From assembly GCF_003344625.1 (NCBI RefSeq), contig NZ_QPKJ02000004.1:310001-374000 (forward strand): a DNA stretch of 64,000 nt, written 5' to 3'. Origin of the DNA: Solirubrobacter deserti. GTDB taxonomy: Bacteria; Actinomycetota; Thermoleophilia; Solirubrobacterales; Solirubrobacteraceae. This document shows, piece after piece, positions 24,229 through 32,712 of this stretch (the stretch's first letter is position 1; each line of letters opens with the position of its first letter). The translations under genes and the position numbers were made by a program. The notes under the pieces were generated by a model. It was given only the letters and a program-made list of their open reading frames with translations, was not told where the DNA came from and did not search any database.

Positions 24229-26388
24229 GTGACCGACAACAAGAACTTCGCCGCCCGGATGGGCCGCTGGAGTGCCCAGCACCGCAAGAAGGCCATCTTC
24301 GGGTGGCTCGCCTTCGTCGTGCTCTCGCTGGTGATCGGCGGAGCGATCGGCACGAAGGCGCCGGAGAACGACACCACCTACGTCGGCGACTCGGGCAAGG
24401 CCCACGAGCTCGTCGACCGGCACTACCCGACCGAGAACGTCGAGAGCGTGATCGTCAAGGGCGGTGATCCGCGCGCCGTGCGGGCGGCCGTGGACGACAC
24501 GGTCGCCGCCGTGTCCGCGCAGAAGGGCGTCTACGACGTCAATTCCGACCAGGTCGCCAAGGACGGGTCGGTCCTGGTCGACTTCAAGCTGCGCGGGGAC
24601 GAGGAAGCGGCCGAGAAGGCCGTCGTGCCGGTGCTGGCGGCCGTCGACCGCGTCCAAGCGCGGAACAGCAGCGTCTTCGTGGGCGAGTTCGGCTCGGCCT
24701 CGGCCAACAAGGCGCTCTCGAAGGCGTTCGAGGACGACTTCAAGAAGGCCGAGACGCTGTCGCTGCCGATCACGCTGATCATCCTCGTGTTCGCGTTCGG
24801 GGCGCTGGTCGCCGCGGGCGTGCCGCTGCTGCTCGGGCTGTCGGCCGTGGCCGCCGCACTGGGCCTGGTCGCGCTGCCGTCGCAGCTGTTCCCGCTCGGC
24901 GACGAGGCGGCCTCGATCATCCTGCTGGTCGGCCTGGCCGTGGGTGTTGACTACACGCTCTTCTACTTGCGGCGTGAGCGGGAGGAGCGGGCGCGCGGGG
25001 TCGGCCACCGCGAGGCGATCCACATCGCCGCCGCGACCTCCGGCCGCGCGGTGCTGATCTCCGGCATCACGGTGATCGTCGCCATGGCCGGCATGTTCCT
25101 GGCCGGCGACCAGACGTTCACCGGGCTCGCCGTCGGTGCGATCACGGTCGTGCTCGTGGCCATGATCGGCTCGGTCACCGTGGTTCCGGCGGTGTTGAGC
25201 GTGCTCGGCGACCGGGTGGAGAAGGGACGCATCCCGTTCCTCGGCCGCCTGCGCCGGTCCGACGGCGAGAGCCGCGTCTGGAACACCGTCCTCGACGCGG
25301 TGCTGCGCCGGCCGCTGATCTCGGCGGTCGCCGCGATCGCCGTCCTGCTCGCGCTGGCGTTCCCCGCGCTGGGCATGCGCGCCGTGCTCTCGGGCACGGA
25401 CGACCTGCCGCGCAACCTGCCCGTGATGCAGGTCTATGACGAGATCAACGCGTCCTTCCCGGGCGGGCAGATCCCGGCCGTGGTGACGATCAAGGCCGAG
25501 GACGTGACGGCGCCGGGGGTGACCGCCGCGGTCAAGGACCTGGAGGCGCGGGCCGTGGAGTCCGGGCGCTTCAATGGGCCGGTCGACGTGAACGTCTCAC
25601 GCGACAAGCACGTCGCGCAGATCTCGATCCCGATCCAGGGCAACGGCACCGACGACGTGTCGATGGAGGCGCTCGCGGACCTGCGGCAGACGCTGGTCGC
25701 GCAGACCGTCGGCCGCGCGGACGGCGTGTCGGCGGCGTACGTGGCCGGCATGACCGCCGAGACCAAGGACTACGTCGACTTCCTCAAGGGCCGCGCGCCG
25801 CTGGTCGTCGGGTTCGTGCTCCTGTTCGCCTTCCTGCTGCTGCTCGTCACGTTCCGGTCGATCGTGATCCCGATCAAGGCGATCGTGCTCAACCTGCTGT
25901 CGGTGGGTGCCGCCTACGGCGTGCTGACGTGGGTCTTCCAGGACGGGCACCTCGAAGGCCTGCTCGGCTTCGAGTCCAACGGTGGCGTGACCGCATGGCT
26001 GCCGATCTTCCTGTTCGTGATCCTGTTCGGCCTGTCGATGGACTACCACGTGTTCATCCTCAGCCGGGTCAAGGAGGCGGTGGACCGCGGCATGAAGACC
26101 GAGGACGCGGTCGCGCACTCGATCAAGGCGACCGCCTCGACGGTGACGAGCGCCGCGGTGGTGATGGTCGCCGTGTTCGCGATCTTCGCCACGCTGAGCT
26201 TCATCGACTTCAAGCAGATGGGCGTCGGCCTGGCGGTCGCGATCCTCATCGACGCGACGCTGGTGCGGGCTGTCCTGCTGCCGGCGACGATGAAGCTGCT
26301 CGGGAAGTGGAACTGGTACCTGCCGAAGCAGTTGCACTGGCTGCCCGAGTTCCGCCACGAAGCAGAGCCTTCACCGTCCCGGGCCTAG
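24229..26388 (+). CDS. MMPL/RND family transporter
   Basis: A 719-residue MmpL-type transporter from GTG 24229. It has two copies of the layout of one membrane helix, an extracytoplasmic domain and a bundle of five or six helices. The second helix-bundle of each half carries the proton-relay-type motifs VGVDYTLFYLRR and LSMDYHVFILSR. MmpL proteins of actinobacteria export lipids, siderophores or drugs across the inner membrane using the proton gradient. No lipid-synthesis gene adjoins it, so the cargo is unknown. Its last 143 bp overlap the convergent DMT-transporter gene. Confidence 0.93.
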   Translation: MTDNKNFAARMGRWSAQHRKKAIFGWLAFVVLSLVIGGAIGTKAPENDTTYVGDSGKAHELVDRHYPTENVESVIVKGGDPRAVRAAVDDTVAAVSAQKGVYDVNSDQVAKDGSVLVDFKLRGDEEAAEKAVVPVLAAVDRVQARNSSVFVGEFGSASANKALSKAFEDDFKKAETLSLPITLIILVFAFGALVAAGVPLLLGLSAVAAALGLVALPSQLFPLGDEAASIILLVGLAVGVDYTLFYLRREREERARGVGHREAIHIAAATSGRAVLISGITVIVAMAGMFLAGDQTFTGLAVGAITVVLVAMIGSVTVVPAVLSVLGDRVEKGRIPFLGRLRRSDGESRVWNTVLDAVLRRPLISAVAAIAVLLALAFPALGMRAVLSGTDDLPRNLPVMQVYDEINASFPGGQIPAVVTIKAEDVTAPGVTAAVKDLEARAVESGRFNGPVDVNVSRDKHVAQISIPIQGNGTDDVSMEALADLRQTLVAQTVGRADGVSAAYVAGMTAETKDYVDFLKGRAPLVVGFVLLFAFLLLLVTFRSIVIPIKAIVLNLLSVGAAYGVLTWVFQDGHLEGLLGFESNGGVTAWLPIFLFVILFGLSMDYHVFILSRVKEAVDRGMKTEDAVAHSIKATASTVTSAAVVMVAVFAIFATLSFIDFKQMGVGLAVAILIDATLVRAVLLPATMKLLGKWNWYLPKQLHWLPEFRHEAEPSPSRA

Positions 26389-27181
26389 CGCCCAGGGCGA
26401 TCCCGACGGCCACGAGTGCCGTCCCCGTGAGGTCCGCGGTGGATGGCGCTCGGCCGTTGAGGGCCGTGTCGGCGGCGACGGCCGCGATCGGCATGAAGCC
26501 GACGAGCAGGCCGGCGTGGCCGCTGCCCAGTTCCTGCACGCACGCGAACCAGAGCACGAACGCGAGCGCGGTCGTGACCAGGCCGAGGTAGAGGATCGCG
26601 GCCGCGTGGGTGACGGTGGGCGTGGGGATCTCGCCGCGGCTCAGCAGCGCGAGCTGGAGGGTGGCGAGCAGCGCGGTCCAGGCGGCGACGCGCATCGGAC
26701 CCAGGCGCGGGAGCAGCGGCGCGGCGAGCAGCGTGAAGCCGACCTCGCCGATCAGCGCGGCGACGGCGAACAGCGCGCCGAGGGCGGTGACGGTGGAGTC
26801 GGCGCCATTGACGATCGCCGCACCCGCGACGACGACCAGCGCGGCGGGGAGCACCTGCCGGTGGCCCGTGGCGAGCGCGAGAATCACCGGGGAGGCGCCG
26901 ATGATCACGCCCGCGTTGGTCGCGCCGATGTGGTCGACCGCGGCGAGCACGGCGAGGTTGAAGCCGACCATGCCGACGGCGGCGGTCGCGTTCAGCAACA
27001 GGAACTCGCGCGCGGTCGGCCGGCCGAGCTTGCCCTTGAGCAGCACCGTGAGCACGAGCGCGCCCAGCGCGTAGCGGATGAACTGCCCCGCGGTGTACGA
27101 GTAGTCCGTGAGCGCGTCGCTGACCGGAAACGACGCGCCGACGACGCTGGCCGCGATCGCACCTTTGACCCATCCGTTCAT
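26246..27181 (-). CDS. EamA/DMT family transporter
   Basis: A 311-residue protein with about ten hydrophobic segments in two EamA repeats (first ending near TGHRQVLPAALV, second near PSTADLTGTALVAVGIAL). DMT proteins export amino acids or other small metabolites. The gene starts at 27181, 48 bp from the divergent MocR-type gene, which is the usual setting for MocR control of a transporter. The last ~45 residues (after LLRGG) are Ala/Ser/Arg-rich and lie antisense to the MMPL gene end, so the tail is probably an overprinted extension rather than a folded part. Confidence 0.9.
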   Translation of the reverse strand: MNGWVKGAIAASVVGASFPVSDALTDYSYTAGQFIRYALGALVLTVLLKGKLGRPTAREFLLLNATAAVGMVGFNLAVLAAVDHIGATNAGVIIGASPVILALATGHRQVLPAALVVVAGAAIVNGADSTVTALGALFAVAALIGEVGFTLLAAPLLPRLGPMRVAAWTALLATLQLALLSRGEIPTPTVTHAAAILYLGLVTTALAFVLWFACVQELGSGHAGLLVGFMPIAAVAADTALNGRAPSTADLTGTALVAVGIALGARPGTVKALLRGGTRAASATASAGTSSTSRAASSSPAAGQPAPASRR

Positions 27182-27189
27182 GGCTCGTG

Positions 27190-27195
27190 ACGGTA
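27190..27195 (-). promoter_or_regulatory. -10 element of the EamA gene, probably leaderless
   Basis: On the minus strand the hexamer reads TACCGT and ends 8 bases before the ATG at 27181, so the start codon is about where transcription should begin. Confidence 0.45.
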
Positions 27196-27215
27196 CGGCA
27201 GCCCTGGCCCGGGTG

Positions 27216-27221
27216 TAAGGT
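27216..27221 (+). promoter_or_regulatory. -10 element of the MocR gene, probably leaderless
   Basis: TAAGGT ends 8 bases before the GTG at 27230. Together with the oppositely oriented -10 at 27190-27195 it marks a compact divergent promoter pair where the MocR protein could act on both genes. Confidence 0.45.
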
Positions 27222-27229
27222 CCAGATCG

Positions 27230-28684
27230 GTGTCCGAAAACCAGGCCAGAGAAGTGCTTGTCGCGCTGAAGCGCGGCGCCGGCCCGATGCAGCGCCAGGT
27301 CGAGGACCAGCTGCGCGCCGCGATCCGCTCCGGCCGCCTGGTCGCGGGCGAACGCCTCCCGTCCTCGCGTGTGCTGGCGACCGACCTGGCCGTCTCCCGC
27401 GGCGTCGTGAGCGACGCCTACGCGCAGCTGGCCGCGGAGGGCTGGCTCGTCGTCGCGCCCCGCTCCGGCCCCCGCGTCGCAAACCTAAAGAGGGACAGTC
27501 CCTCTTTAGAAAACTTTGGCTCTGCAGGCGGGCGCGTGGGTGCTTCACCCGGGTCGGCGAACATAAAGAGGGACAGTCCCTCTTTAGGAAATGGGGCGCC
27601 CGTGCGGTACGACCTGCGGCCCGGGCGGCCCGACCTGTCGCGCTTCCCGCGGGCGGACTGGGTGCGGTCCGTGAGCGCGGCGGTGCGGGGCGCCGGGGAC
27701 GCGGAGCTCGACTATCCCCCGATCGCGGGGGCGCGGCGGGTGCGCGAGGTGCTCGCGGCGTACCGGGGACGGGTGCGCGGGACGCTCGCGACGGCCGAGG
27801 ACGTGCTGATCGTGCTGGGCGCGGCGCAAGCGCTGGTGACGATCGCGGTCGCGCTGGACGGGGCGCGGATCGCGGTCGAGAACCCCGGGCACATCCACAT
27901 CCGGGAGCTGCTGCGCACGCAAGGGCTCGAGCCGGTGCCGGTGCGCGTGGACGGGGAGGGGATCGTGGTCGACGAGCTGCCCGGCGACGTGCGCGCGGTG
28001 CTCGTCACACCCGCGCACCAGTTCCCGACGGGCGTGGTGATGTCGGCGGCGCGGCGCGCGGAGCTGCTGGCCTGGGCCGAGCGCCACGACGCGGTGATCG
28101 TCGAGGACGACTACGACTCCGAGTACCGCTACGACCGCGCGCCCGTCGGCGCGCTGCAGGGCCTGCGGCCGGACCTGGTGCTGCACATCGGGTCGGTGTC
28201 GAAGACGCTCGCGCCCGCGCTTCGGCTCGGCTGGCTGATCGCGCCGCCCGCCTGGCACGCGCGCCTCCTGCACGCGCGCGAGAGCCTGGACCACGGCCTG
28301 CCCGCGCTCGAGCAGCACGCGTTCGCGGACTTCATCGAGCGCGGCGCCTACGACCGCCACATCCGCCGGTCGCTGCGGACCTACCGGCGCCGCCGGGACG
28401 CGCTGCTGGAGGCGCTCGCCATCACGCTCCCGGACGCCACCGTGAGCGGCGTCGCGGCCGGGCTGCACATCGTCGTGCACGTCCCGGACGCCGGCGAGGA
28501 AGCGCTCGTCGCCGCCTGCCGCGAGCGCGGCGTCGTGCTCGACGGCGCCGTCCAGCACGGCGCGCGCGCCACCGGCGCGACGCTGCTGATCTCGTTCGCC
28601 GCCGTGCCCGACGCGGCCGCCGACCACGTGGCGCAGCTGATCGCTACGGCGCGGGCACGCTCAGCGTCGAGTCCCCGAGCATGA
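27230..28684 (+). CDS. MocR/PdxR-type regulator (GntR HTH plus aminotransferase domain)
   Basis: A 484-residue regulator. Residues ~15-85 are a GntR winged helix (RQVEDQLRAAIRSGRL, LPSSRVLATDLAVSRGVV). From ~125 on is a fold-type I aminotransferase domain with EDDYDSEYRY and the PLP lysine in SVSKTLAPALRLGW. The linker between them carries two copies of KRDSPSL, encoded by two copies of a palindromic DNA repeat 78 bp apart. The reading frame stays open through both. MocR proteins often control an adjacent transporter or vitamin B6 gene; the divergent EamA gene is the likely target. The end overlaps the convergent hydrolase gene by 41 bp. Confidence 0.92.
   Translation: MSENQAREVLVALKRGAGPMQRQVEDQLRAAIRSGRLVAGERLPSSRVLATDLAVSRGVVSDAYAQLAAEGWLVVAPRSGPRVANLKRDSPSLENFGSAGGRVGASPGSANIKRDSPSLGNGAPVRYDLRPGRPDLSRFPRADWVRSVSAAVRGAGDAELDYPPIAGARRVREVLAAYRGRVRGTLATAEDVLIVLGAAQALVTIAVALDGARIAVENPGHIHIRELLRTQGLEPVPVRVDGEGIVVDELPGDVRAVLVTPAHQFPTGVVMSAARRAELLAWAERHDAVIVEDDYDSEYRYDRAPVGALQGLRPDLVLHIGSVSKTLAPALRLGWLIAPPAWHARLLHARESLDHGLPALEQHAFADFIERGAYDRHIRRSLRTYRRRRDALLEALAITLPDATVSGVAAGLHIVVHVPDAGEEALVAACRERGVVLDGAVQHGARATGATLLISFAAVPDAAADHVAQLIATARARSASSPRA
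27485..27509. repeat. Palindromic repeat copy 1, inside the MocR gene
   Basis: A 25-bp perfect palindrome with 12-bp arms (CTAAAGAGGGAC) around a single A. It is AT-richer than its surroundings, in frame within the inter-domain linker, and encodes the first KRDSPSL. The core equals copies at 27564-27586 and 57952-57988. Confidence 0.85.
27564..27586. repeat. Palindromic repeat copy 2, inside the MocR gene
   Basis: A 23-bp perfect palindrome with 11-bp arms (TAAAGAGGGAC) around a single A, centred 78 bp (26 codons) after copy 1. It encodes the second KRDSPSL. The paired arrangement recalls REP doublets mobilised by RAYT transposases; no such transposase is in the window. Confidence 0.85.
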
Positions 28685-30443
28685 CCGTCGCGCGCGGCGC
28701 CGCGCGGCTCCAGCGCACCTGCACGGTCACGCCCGTCACATGCAACGCGGCGTCGACCGCGCCCGTGGCCGGGCTCCACACGCCCCGGCCGTTGACCGGC
28801 GCGTCGGCGACGAAGCGCACGTTGATGAGCCGGAACGTCACCGCGCCCCCCTGCTCGCCCGCGGTGAAGTGCCCGCCGCGCAGGCCCGGCCCGCGGTTGC
28901 CGTGCGAGTACAGCCGCCGCGCGATCACGTCCCCGAACGCCTCGACGGCCACCGTCACCGCGCGCCGGGCCGCCTCACCCGGGTCGGGGCCGGAGACGAC
29001 CGTCGCCGGCGTAGCCGCCGCGAGCGTGAGCGGGTAGCCGCCCGCCACGCGCACGGGCGGGATCAGCGCCGCGCAGCGCTCGTCCAGTGCGCCGCGCAGG
29101 AACGAGCGGATCACGCGCCGCGCGCAGTCCGTGCCTTCCAGCAGGTGCGTGGCGCCCTGCGAGGTCACGTGGACCGTGTTGCGCAGCGTGACGATGCGGA
29201 CGTTCTCGGCCAGCGCCGGCCCGAACGCGGGCGCGTCGCTCAGCGGCGTCAGCGAGTCCAGGTCGCCGCCGACGATCAGCACGGGTACCGACGCGGGCAG
29301 CCGGCGCTCCGGGACCGTGGGCGGCGGGCGCCGCGGCGCCGGCCATCGCGCGCACACGTCATACGGCTGGGTGAAGCCGCTGACCGACATCCACTCGGCG
29401 GGCGTGAAGGGCGTGAACACGTCCGGCGCCGGCCCGCTCACCTGCGGGTAGTCGGTGCACGCGACGGCCAGGTAGAGCCCGCGCGAGAAGTACGACGCCT
29501 CGGGCGGCGAGTGGCTCCAGGTCCCGGCCTGGCCGACCAGGCGCAGGAGCGGCACGTCGTCGCCCGCCAGCGCCGCGCGAAGGGCGGCATCGAGCTCGCG
29601 GTAGATCAGCGGGTCGTTGGCGGCGTCCTGGACCAGATCGGAGAGCGCGCGCGGGTCCACGGTCACGTCCAGCGGCGCGCCGTCGGAGTCGTCCGTGCCG
29701 CCGCGGATCGGCGCCGCCCGCACCCGCGCGAGCAGCGCACCCAGCCGCCCGACCGCGCCCGGCGACACCGTCTCCAGCGCCGAGCGCATCGTGGCCGCCG
29801 AGGACGCGTACCACGGGTCCGTCCCGCGCCGCGGGTACGCGGAGTCGAGCGTGACCGAGCGCAGCAGCCCGGCATGCCGCGCCGCGAAGTCCTGCACGAA
29901 GTAGGTGCCGTAGGAGTCGCCGTACAGGTCGACCTTCCGGTACCCGAGCGTCCTGATCACCGCCGCGAGGTCGTCCACCGCGTACGCGGTCGCGAACAGC
30001 GACGGATCGCCGTGCCGGCGCCGGATCTCCCGCGCGCACCGCGCGGCCCGCCGGGCGAACGCCGGCCCGCTCGTGCGCCCCGCGAACGACTGCACGGAGC
30101 GGCAGTCGATCAGCGCCGAAGCGCCCGTCCCGCGGTTGTCGACCAGCAGCAGGTCCCGCGTGCGCAGCAGCGGCCCGAAGATCGCGCGGAACTCGACGCG
30201 CGTCCCGGTCGAGGGATAGCCCGGCCCGCCCTCGACCGCGACGATCGGCGGCTCGCTGGCGCGCCCCGAGGCGCGGTAGAGCCGGAACGCGATGTCGATC
30301 GTGCGCCCCCGCGGCCGCTCGGGATCGAGCGGCCGCCGCAGCTCGCCGCACTGCGCGCCGCCGCACGGGCGCAGCTTGACCGCTCCCTGCGCCGGTGCGG
30401 CGAGGATCAGCACGGCCACCGCGGCGACGAGCCCCCGCCACAT
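28644..30443 (-). CDS. Secreted alpha/beta-hydrolase (S33 peptidase-like)
   Basis: A 599-residue protein with an N-terminal signal peptide (LVAAVAVLILAAPAQG). The hydrolase fold shows EGGPGYPSTG (oxyanion region), VDNRGTGAS, the nucleophile elbow GDSYGTY, and late DLDSLTP and NTVHV motifs giving the Asp and His. This layout is that of tripeptidyl aminopeptidase-like S33 enzymes. The last ~120 residues are a beta-rich extra domain. TAGGCT lies 8 bases before the ATG on its strand, pointing to a leaderless transcript. It overlaps the convergent MocR gene by 41 bp. Confidence 0.87.
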   Translation of the reverse strand: MWRGLVAAVAVLILAAPAQGAVKLRPCGGAQCGELRRPLDPERPRGRTIDIAFRLYRASGRASEPPIVAVEGGPGYPSTGTRVEFRAIFGPLLRTRDLLLVDNRGTGASALIDCRSVQSFAGRTSGPAFARRAARCAREIRRRHGDPSLFATAYAVDDLAAVIRTLGYRKVDLYGDSYGTYFVQDFAARHAGLLRSVTLDSAYPRRGTDPWYASSAATMRSALETVSPGAVGRLGALLARVRAAPIRGGTDDSDGAPLDVTVDPRALSDLVQDAANDPLIYRELDAALRAALAGDDVPLLRLVGQAGTWSHSPPEASYFSRGLYLAVACTDYPQVSGPAPDVFTPFTPAEWMSVSGFTQPYDVCARWPAPRRPPPTVPERRLPASVPVLIVGGDLDSLTPLSDAPAFGPALAENVRIVTLRNTVHVTSQGATHLLEGTDCARRVIRSFLRGALDERCAALIPPVRVAGGYPLTLAAATPATVVSGPDPGEAARRAVTVAVEAFGDVIARRLYSHGNRGPGLRGGHFTAGEQGGAVTFRLINVRFVADAPVNGRGVWSPATGAVDAALHVTGVTVQVRWSRAAPRATVMLGDSTLSVPAP

Positions 30444-30451
30444 ACGAGTGG

Positions 30452-30457
30452 AGCCTA
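30452..30457 (-). promoter_or_regulatory. -10 element of the secreted hydrolase gene, probably leaderless
   Basis: The minus strand reads TAGGCT, ending 8 bases before the ATG at 30443. Confidence 0.4.
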
Positions 30458-30504
30458 CGCCCCTGCGGGTACTGAGTCATCGTCCATCGGTGGAGGAGGC
30501 TCGG

Positions 30505-31473
30505 ATGCGGACCATGACACGGCGATCGATCCTCGCGGCGGGGGTGGCGGGCGGCACCGGCCTGGCGCTGAAGGGGCGTGGCGCGCAGGCGCAGGCGGCC
30601 GGCACGCCCGCGGCGGTGCTCGGCGGCGCGCTCGCGGGCGGTGCCTGGGAGGTGATCGACCTCTCGGTCACGACGGGCGAGGAGCACCCGGTCGCGTTCC
30701 CGGACCAGCCGCAGTTCAAGGTCGTGCCACTCACCTGGTTCAAGCGCCGCACCGCGGTCAAGCCTGGGATCGCGGCCGTGAACGCGTACGAGATCACCGA
30801 GCACACCGGGACGCAGGTCGACTTCCCGCCGCACTTCATCCCGCCGCCCGGCACGAACGTCCCCGGCTCGCCGGGCCGCGCGATCGGCGAGCGCAGCGGC
30901 GACGAGTACCCGCTGACGTCGCTGATGGGTCCCGCGGTGGTGCTCGACGTGCGCGCGATCCTCGCCGCCCATACCGCCAAGGGCCGCAGCGCGAAGATCA
31001 CGCCCGCCTGGATCGAGCGCTGGGAGGCGCGCTTCGGCACGATCGCGCGCGGCGAGGTGCCGGTGCTCTTCAGCGGCTACACCGACCGCTACTACAGGCG
31101 CTTCCCGGGTGGCGACCGCTTCAAGGACCGGCTCTTGTGGAAGCCGCTGATCGACAAGTCCGAGCCCGGGTGGGTGGTGCTCGCGCCGGACGCCGTCGAA
31201 CTGCTGTGGAGCCGCGGCGTCCAGCACGTCGCCACCGACGCGCCCAGCTTCGGCGCCGCGGAGGACCCGCAGGACAGCCACGTCGCCGGGCTCAAGCACG
31301 GCATGACGTGGACCGAGCAGGCGATCCGGCTCGGCCGGCTGCCCCGCCGCGGCGCGTTCTACGTGTGCGCGCCGTACAAGGTGGCCGACCAGCAGGCCGG
31401 GGTCGTGCGGGCGTTCGCGTTCAGCCCGCGCGGCGCGGCGGCCACCGAGACGGAGCCGCCGCTGGCGCTCTAG
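30505..31473 (+). CDS. Cyclase family protein (kynurenine formamidase-like), Tat-exported
   Basis: A 322-residue protein; the ATG at 30505 follows GGAGGAGG closely. The N-terminus TRRSILAAGVAGGTGLAL is a twin-arginine signal. The mature part is a cyclase/formamidase fold with VIDLSVTTGEEHP near its start and the metal motif HTGTQVDFPPHF. In the better known members this reads HxGTHxDxPxHF, so a metal-ligand His is Gln here; Gln variants exist in the family, and activity cannot be judged. LFSGYTDRYY and HVATDAPS fit the rest of the active site. The end overlaps the convergent esterase gene by 4 bp. Confidence 0.87.
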   Translation: MRTMTRRSILAAGVAGGTGLALKGRGAQAQAAGTPAAVLGGALAGGAWEVIDLSVTTGEEHPVAFPDQPQFKVVPLTWFKRRTAVKPGIAAVNAYEITEHTGTQVDFPPHFIPPPGTNVPGSPGRAIGERSGDEYPLTSLMGPAVVLDVRAILAAHTAKGRSAKITPAWIERWEARFGTIARGEVPVLFSGYTDRYYRRFPGGDRFKDRLLWKPLIDKSEPGWVVLAPDAVELLWSRGVQHVATDAPSFGAAEDPQDSHVAGLKHGMTWTEQAIRLGRLPRRGAFYVCAPYKVADQQAGVVRAFAFSPRGAAATETEPPLAL

Positions 31474-32666
31474 TTGAAGGCCATGTTCGGCTCACCCTTC
31501 GCGTTCAGGCCGGTGCCGCGGGAGCAGGACCCGCCGCGGGGCGCGCCACCGTTGTAGGCCTGCCGGAAGCAGTTGCGCAGCGCGAGCTGGCCCCAGTAGT
31601 TCGGGTGCCCGTCCTCCTGCAGCTGGTAGGGGCCGAAGATCGTCGAGAGCGTGCGGATCTGGTGCACCCACTCGGTCTTGTCCACCGCGCCCGGCGACTG
31701 CCACGTGGAGACACCCTTTTCTTCGAGCAGGCCCACCGTGTTCTCGCACAACCGCCGGCCGTAGAGCGCGCCGACCGCTTCCAGCACCTGCACGTTGGAC
31801 ATCCCGTGCACCGCGGTGCGGATCGTGTTGTTCAGCGTCTCCACAACGGTGGTGCGCGCCCAGTTGACGTCGGCGTTCCAGGCGCCGCAGCCGCCGATCG
31901 TCTGACGCGTGAAGCCCGTCTCGGGATAGCGCATCCCGCCTGAGAGCGGCAGCGGCGCGGAGTAGGTCTGGGCGAGCACCTCGTAGTCGGCCTCGTCATA
32001 GCCCGCGTTCGCCATCGCCTGCTTGATGTTGGTGAACGCCGCCCGCACGTTGGCGGTGATCGTGTTGATGTTCGCGGCCGAGAACATCGCCTTCAGGTTG
32101 CTGTCGTCGTGGCAGTAGTTCTTCCACCACGAAGGCGAGGTGAGCCAGTTGGTCACGCACGTCTCGAGGATCTCCGCGAACCCGTAGTCGTTGGCGCCGA
32201 TCAGCACCACGACCGCCTTGATGCGCTTGTTGTCCTGCGCGAGCTCCTGCAGCATCAGCGCCTGGCCCTTGTTCGCGCCGGACTGCGCGAAGTCCAGGCC
32301 GGGCTTCCACTTGCCGTCGCTGGTGCGCGAGTAGGTGCGCGCGCCCGAGCAGGCGAGGTTGACGCTCTTGACCCCGTCGCCGATGTGCACCTCAGCCGAC
32401 TCGGAGCGGTGGCAACCGGGGATGGGCTCGGAGGCGCCGCCTTCGAAGTAGGCGTCCGCCCCGAGGGCGTCCGTCTTGGACGGCGCCTGGTTGGTGTTGC
32501 CGGCCCAGCGCCCCGCCTCACCGGAGATGGCCGAGTCACCGACCGACACGACCGTCGGCGGCGCGAGCTGGACGACCCGCGGCGGAACCTGGATCTGCGC
32601 CTGGGCGACCGCGGGGACCGCGACCAGCCCGGCGACGGCGAGGGACAACAGGCGAAGGGTGCGCAT
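31470..32666 (-). CDS. Secreted SGNH/GDSL-type esterase
   Basis: A 398-residue protein from ATG 32666 with a signal peptide (LLSLAVAGLVAVPAVAQA). SGNH blocks appear in order: VVSVGDSAISGEAG (nucleophile Ser), NLACSGARTYS (Gly), VVVLIGANDYGF (Asn) and EDGHPNYWGQ (Asp/His). Several Cys suggest disulfides, fitting an exported enzyme. Such proteins deacylate lipids, sugars or polysaccharides; the substrate is unknown. It is divergent from the membrane protein gene at 32713. Confidence 0.88.
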   Translation of the reverse strand: MRTLRLLSLAVAGLVAVPAVAQAQIQVPPRVVQLAPPTVVSVGDSAISGEAGRWAGNTNQAPSKTDALGADAYFEGGASEPIPGCHRSESAEVHIGDGVKSVNLACSGARTYSRTSDGKWKPGLDFAQSGANKGQALMLQELAQDNKRIKAVVVLIGANDYGFAEILETCVTNWLTSPSWWKNYCHDDSNLKAMFSAANINTITANVRAAFTNIKQAMANAGYDEADYEVLAQTYSAPLPLSGGMRYPETGFTRQTIGGCGAWNADVNWARTTVVETLNNTIRTAVHGMSNVQVLEAVGALYGRRLCENTVGLLEEKGVSTWQSPGAVDKTEWVHQIRTLSTIFGPYQLQEDGHPNYWGQLALRNCFRQAYNGGAPRGGSCSRGTGLNAKGEPNMAFN

Positions 32667-32712
32667 GAGCGGAGCAGAACACCCGCGCGTTGGTGAAAGC
32701 TTGGAGCTCCCG

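Noticed and set aside
28740..31943. A very long open frame on the plus strand (over 1000 codons)
   Set aside because: It is antisense to or out of phase with the secreted hydrolase and cyclase genes, is extremely Arg-rich, and has no domain motif. Long false frames are expected at this GC content.
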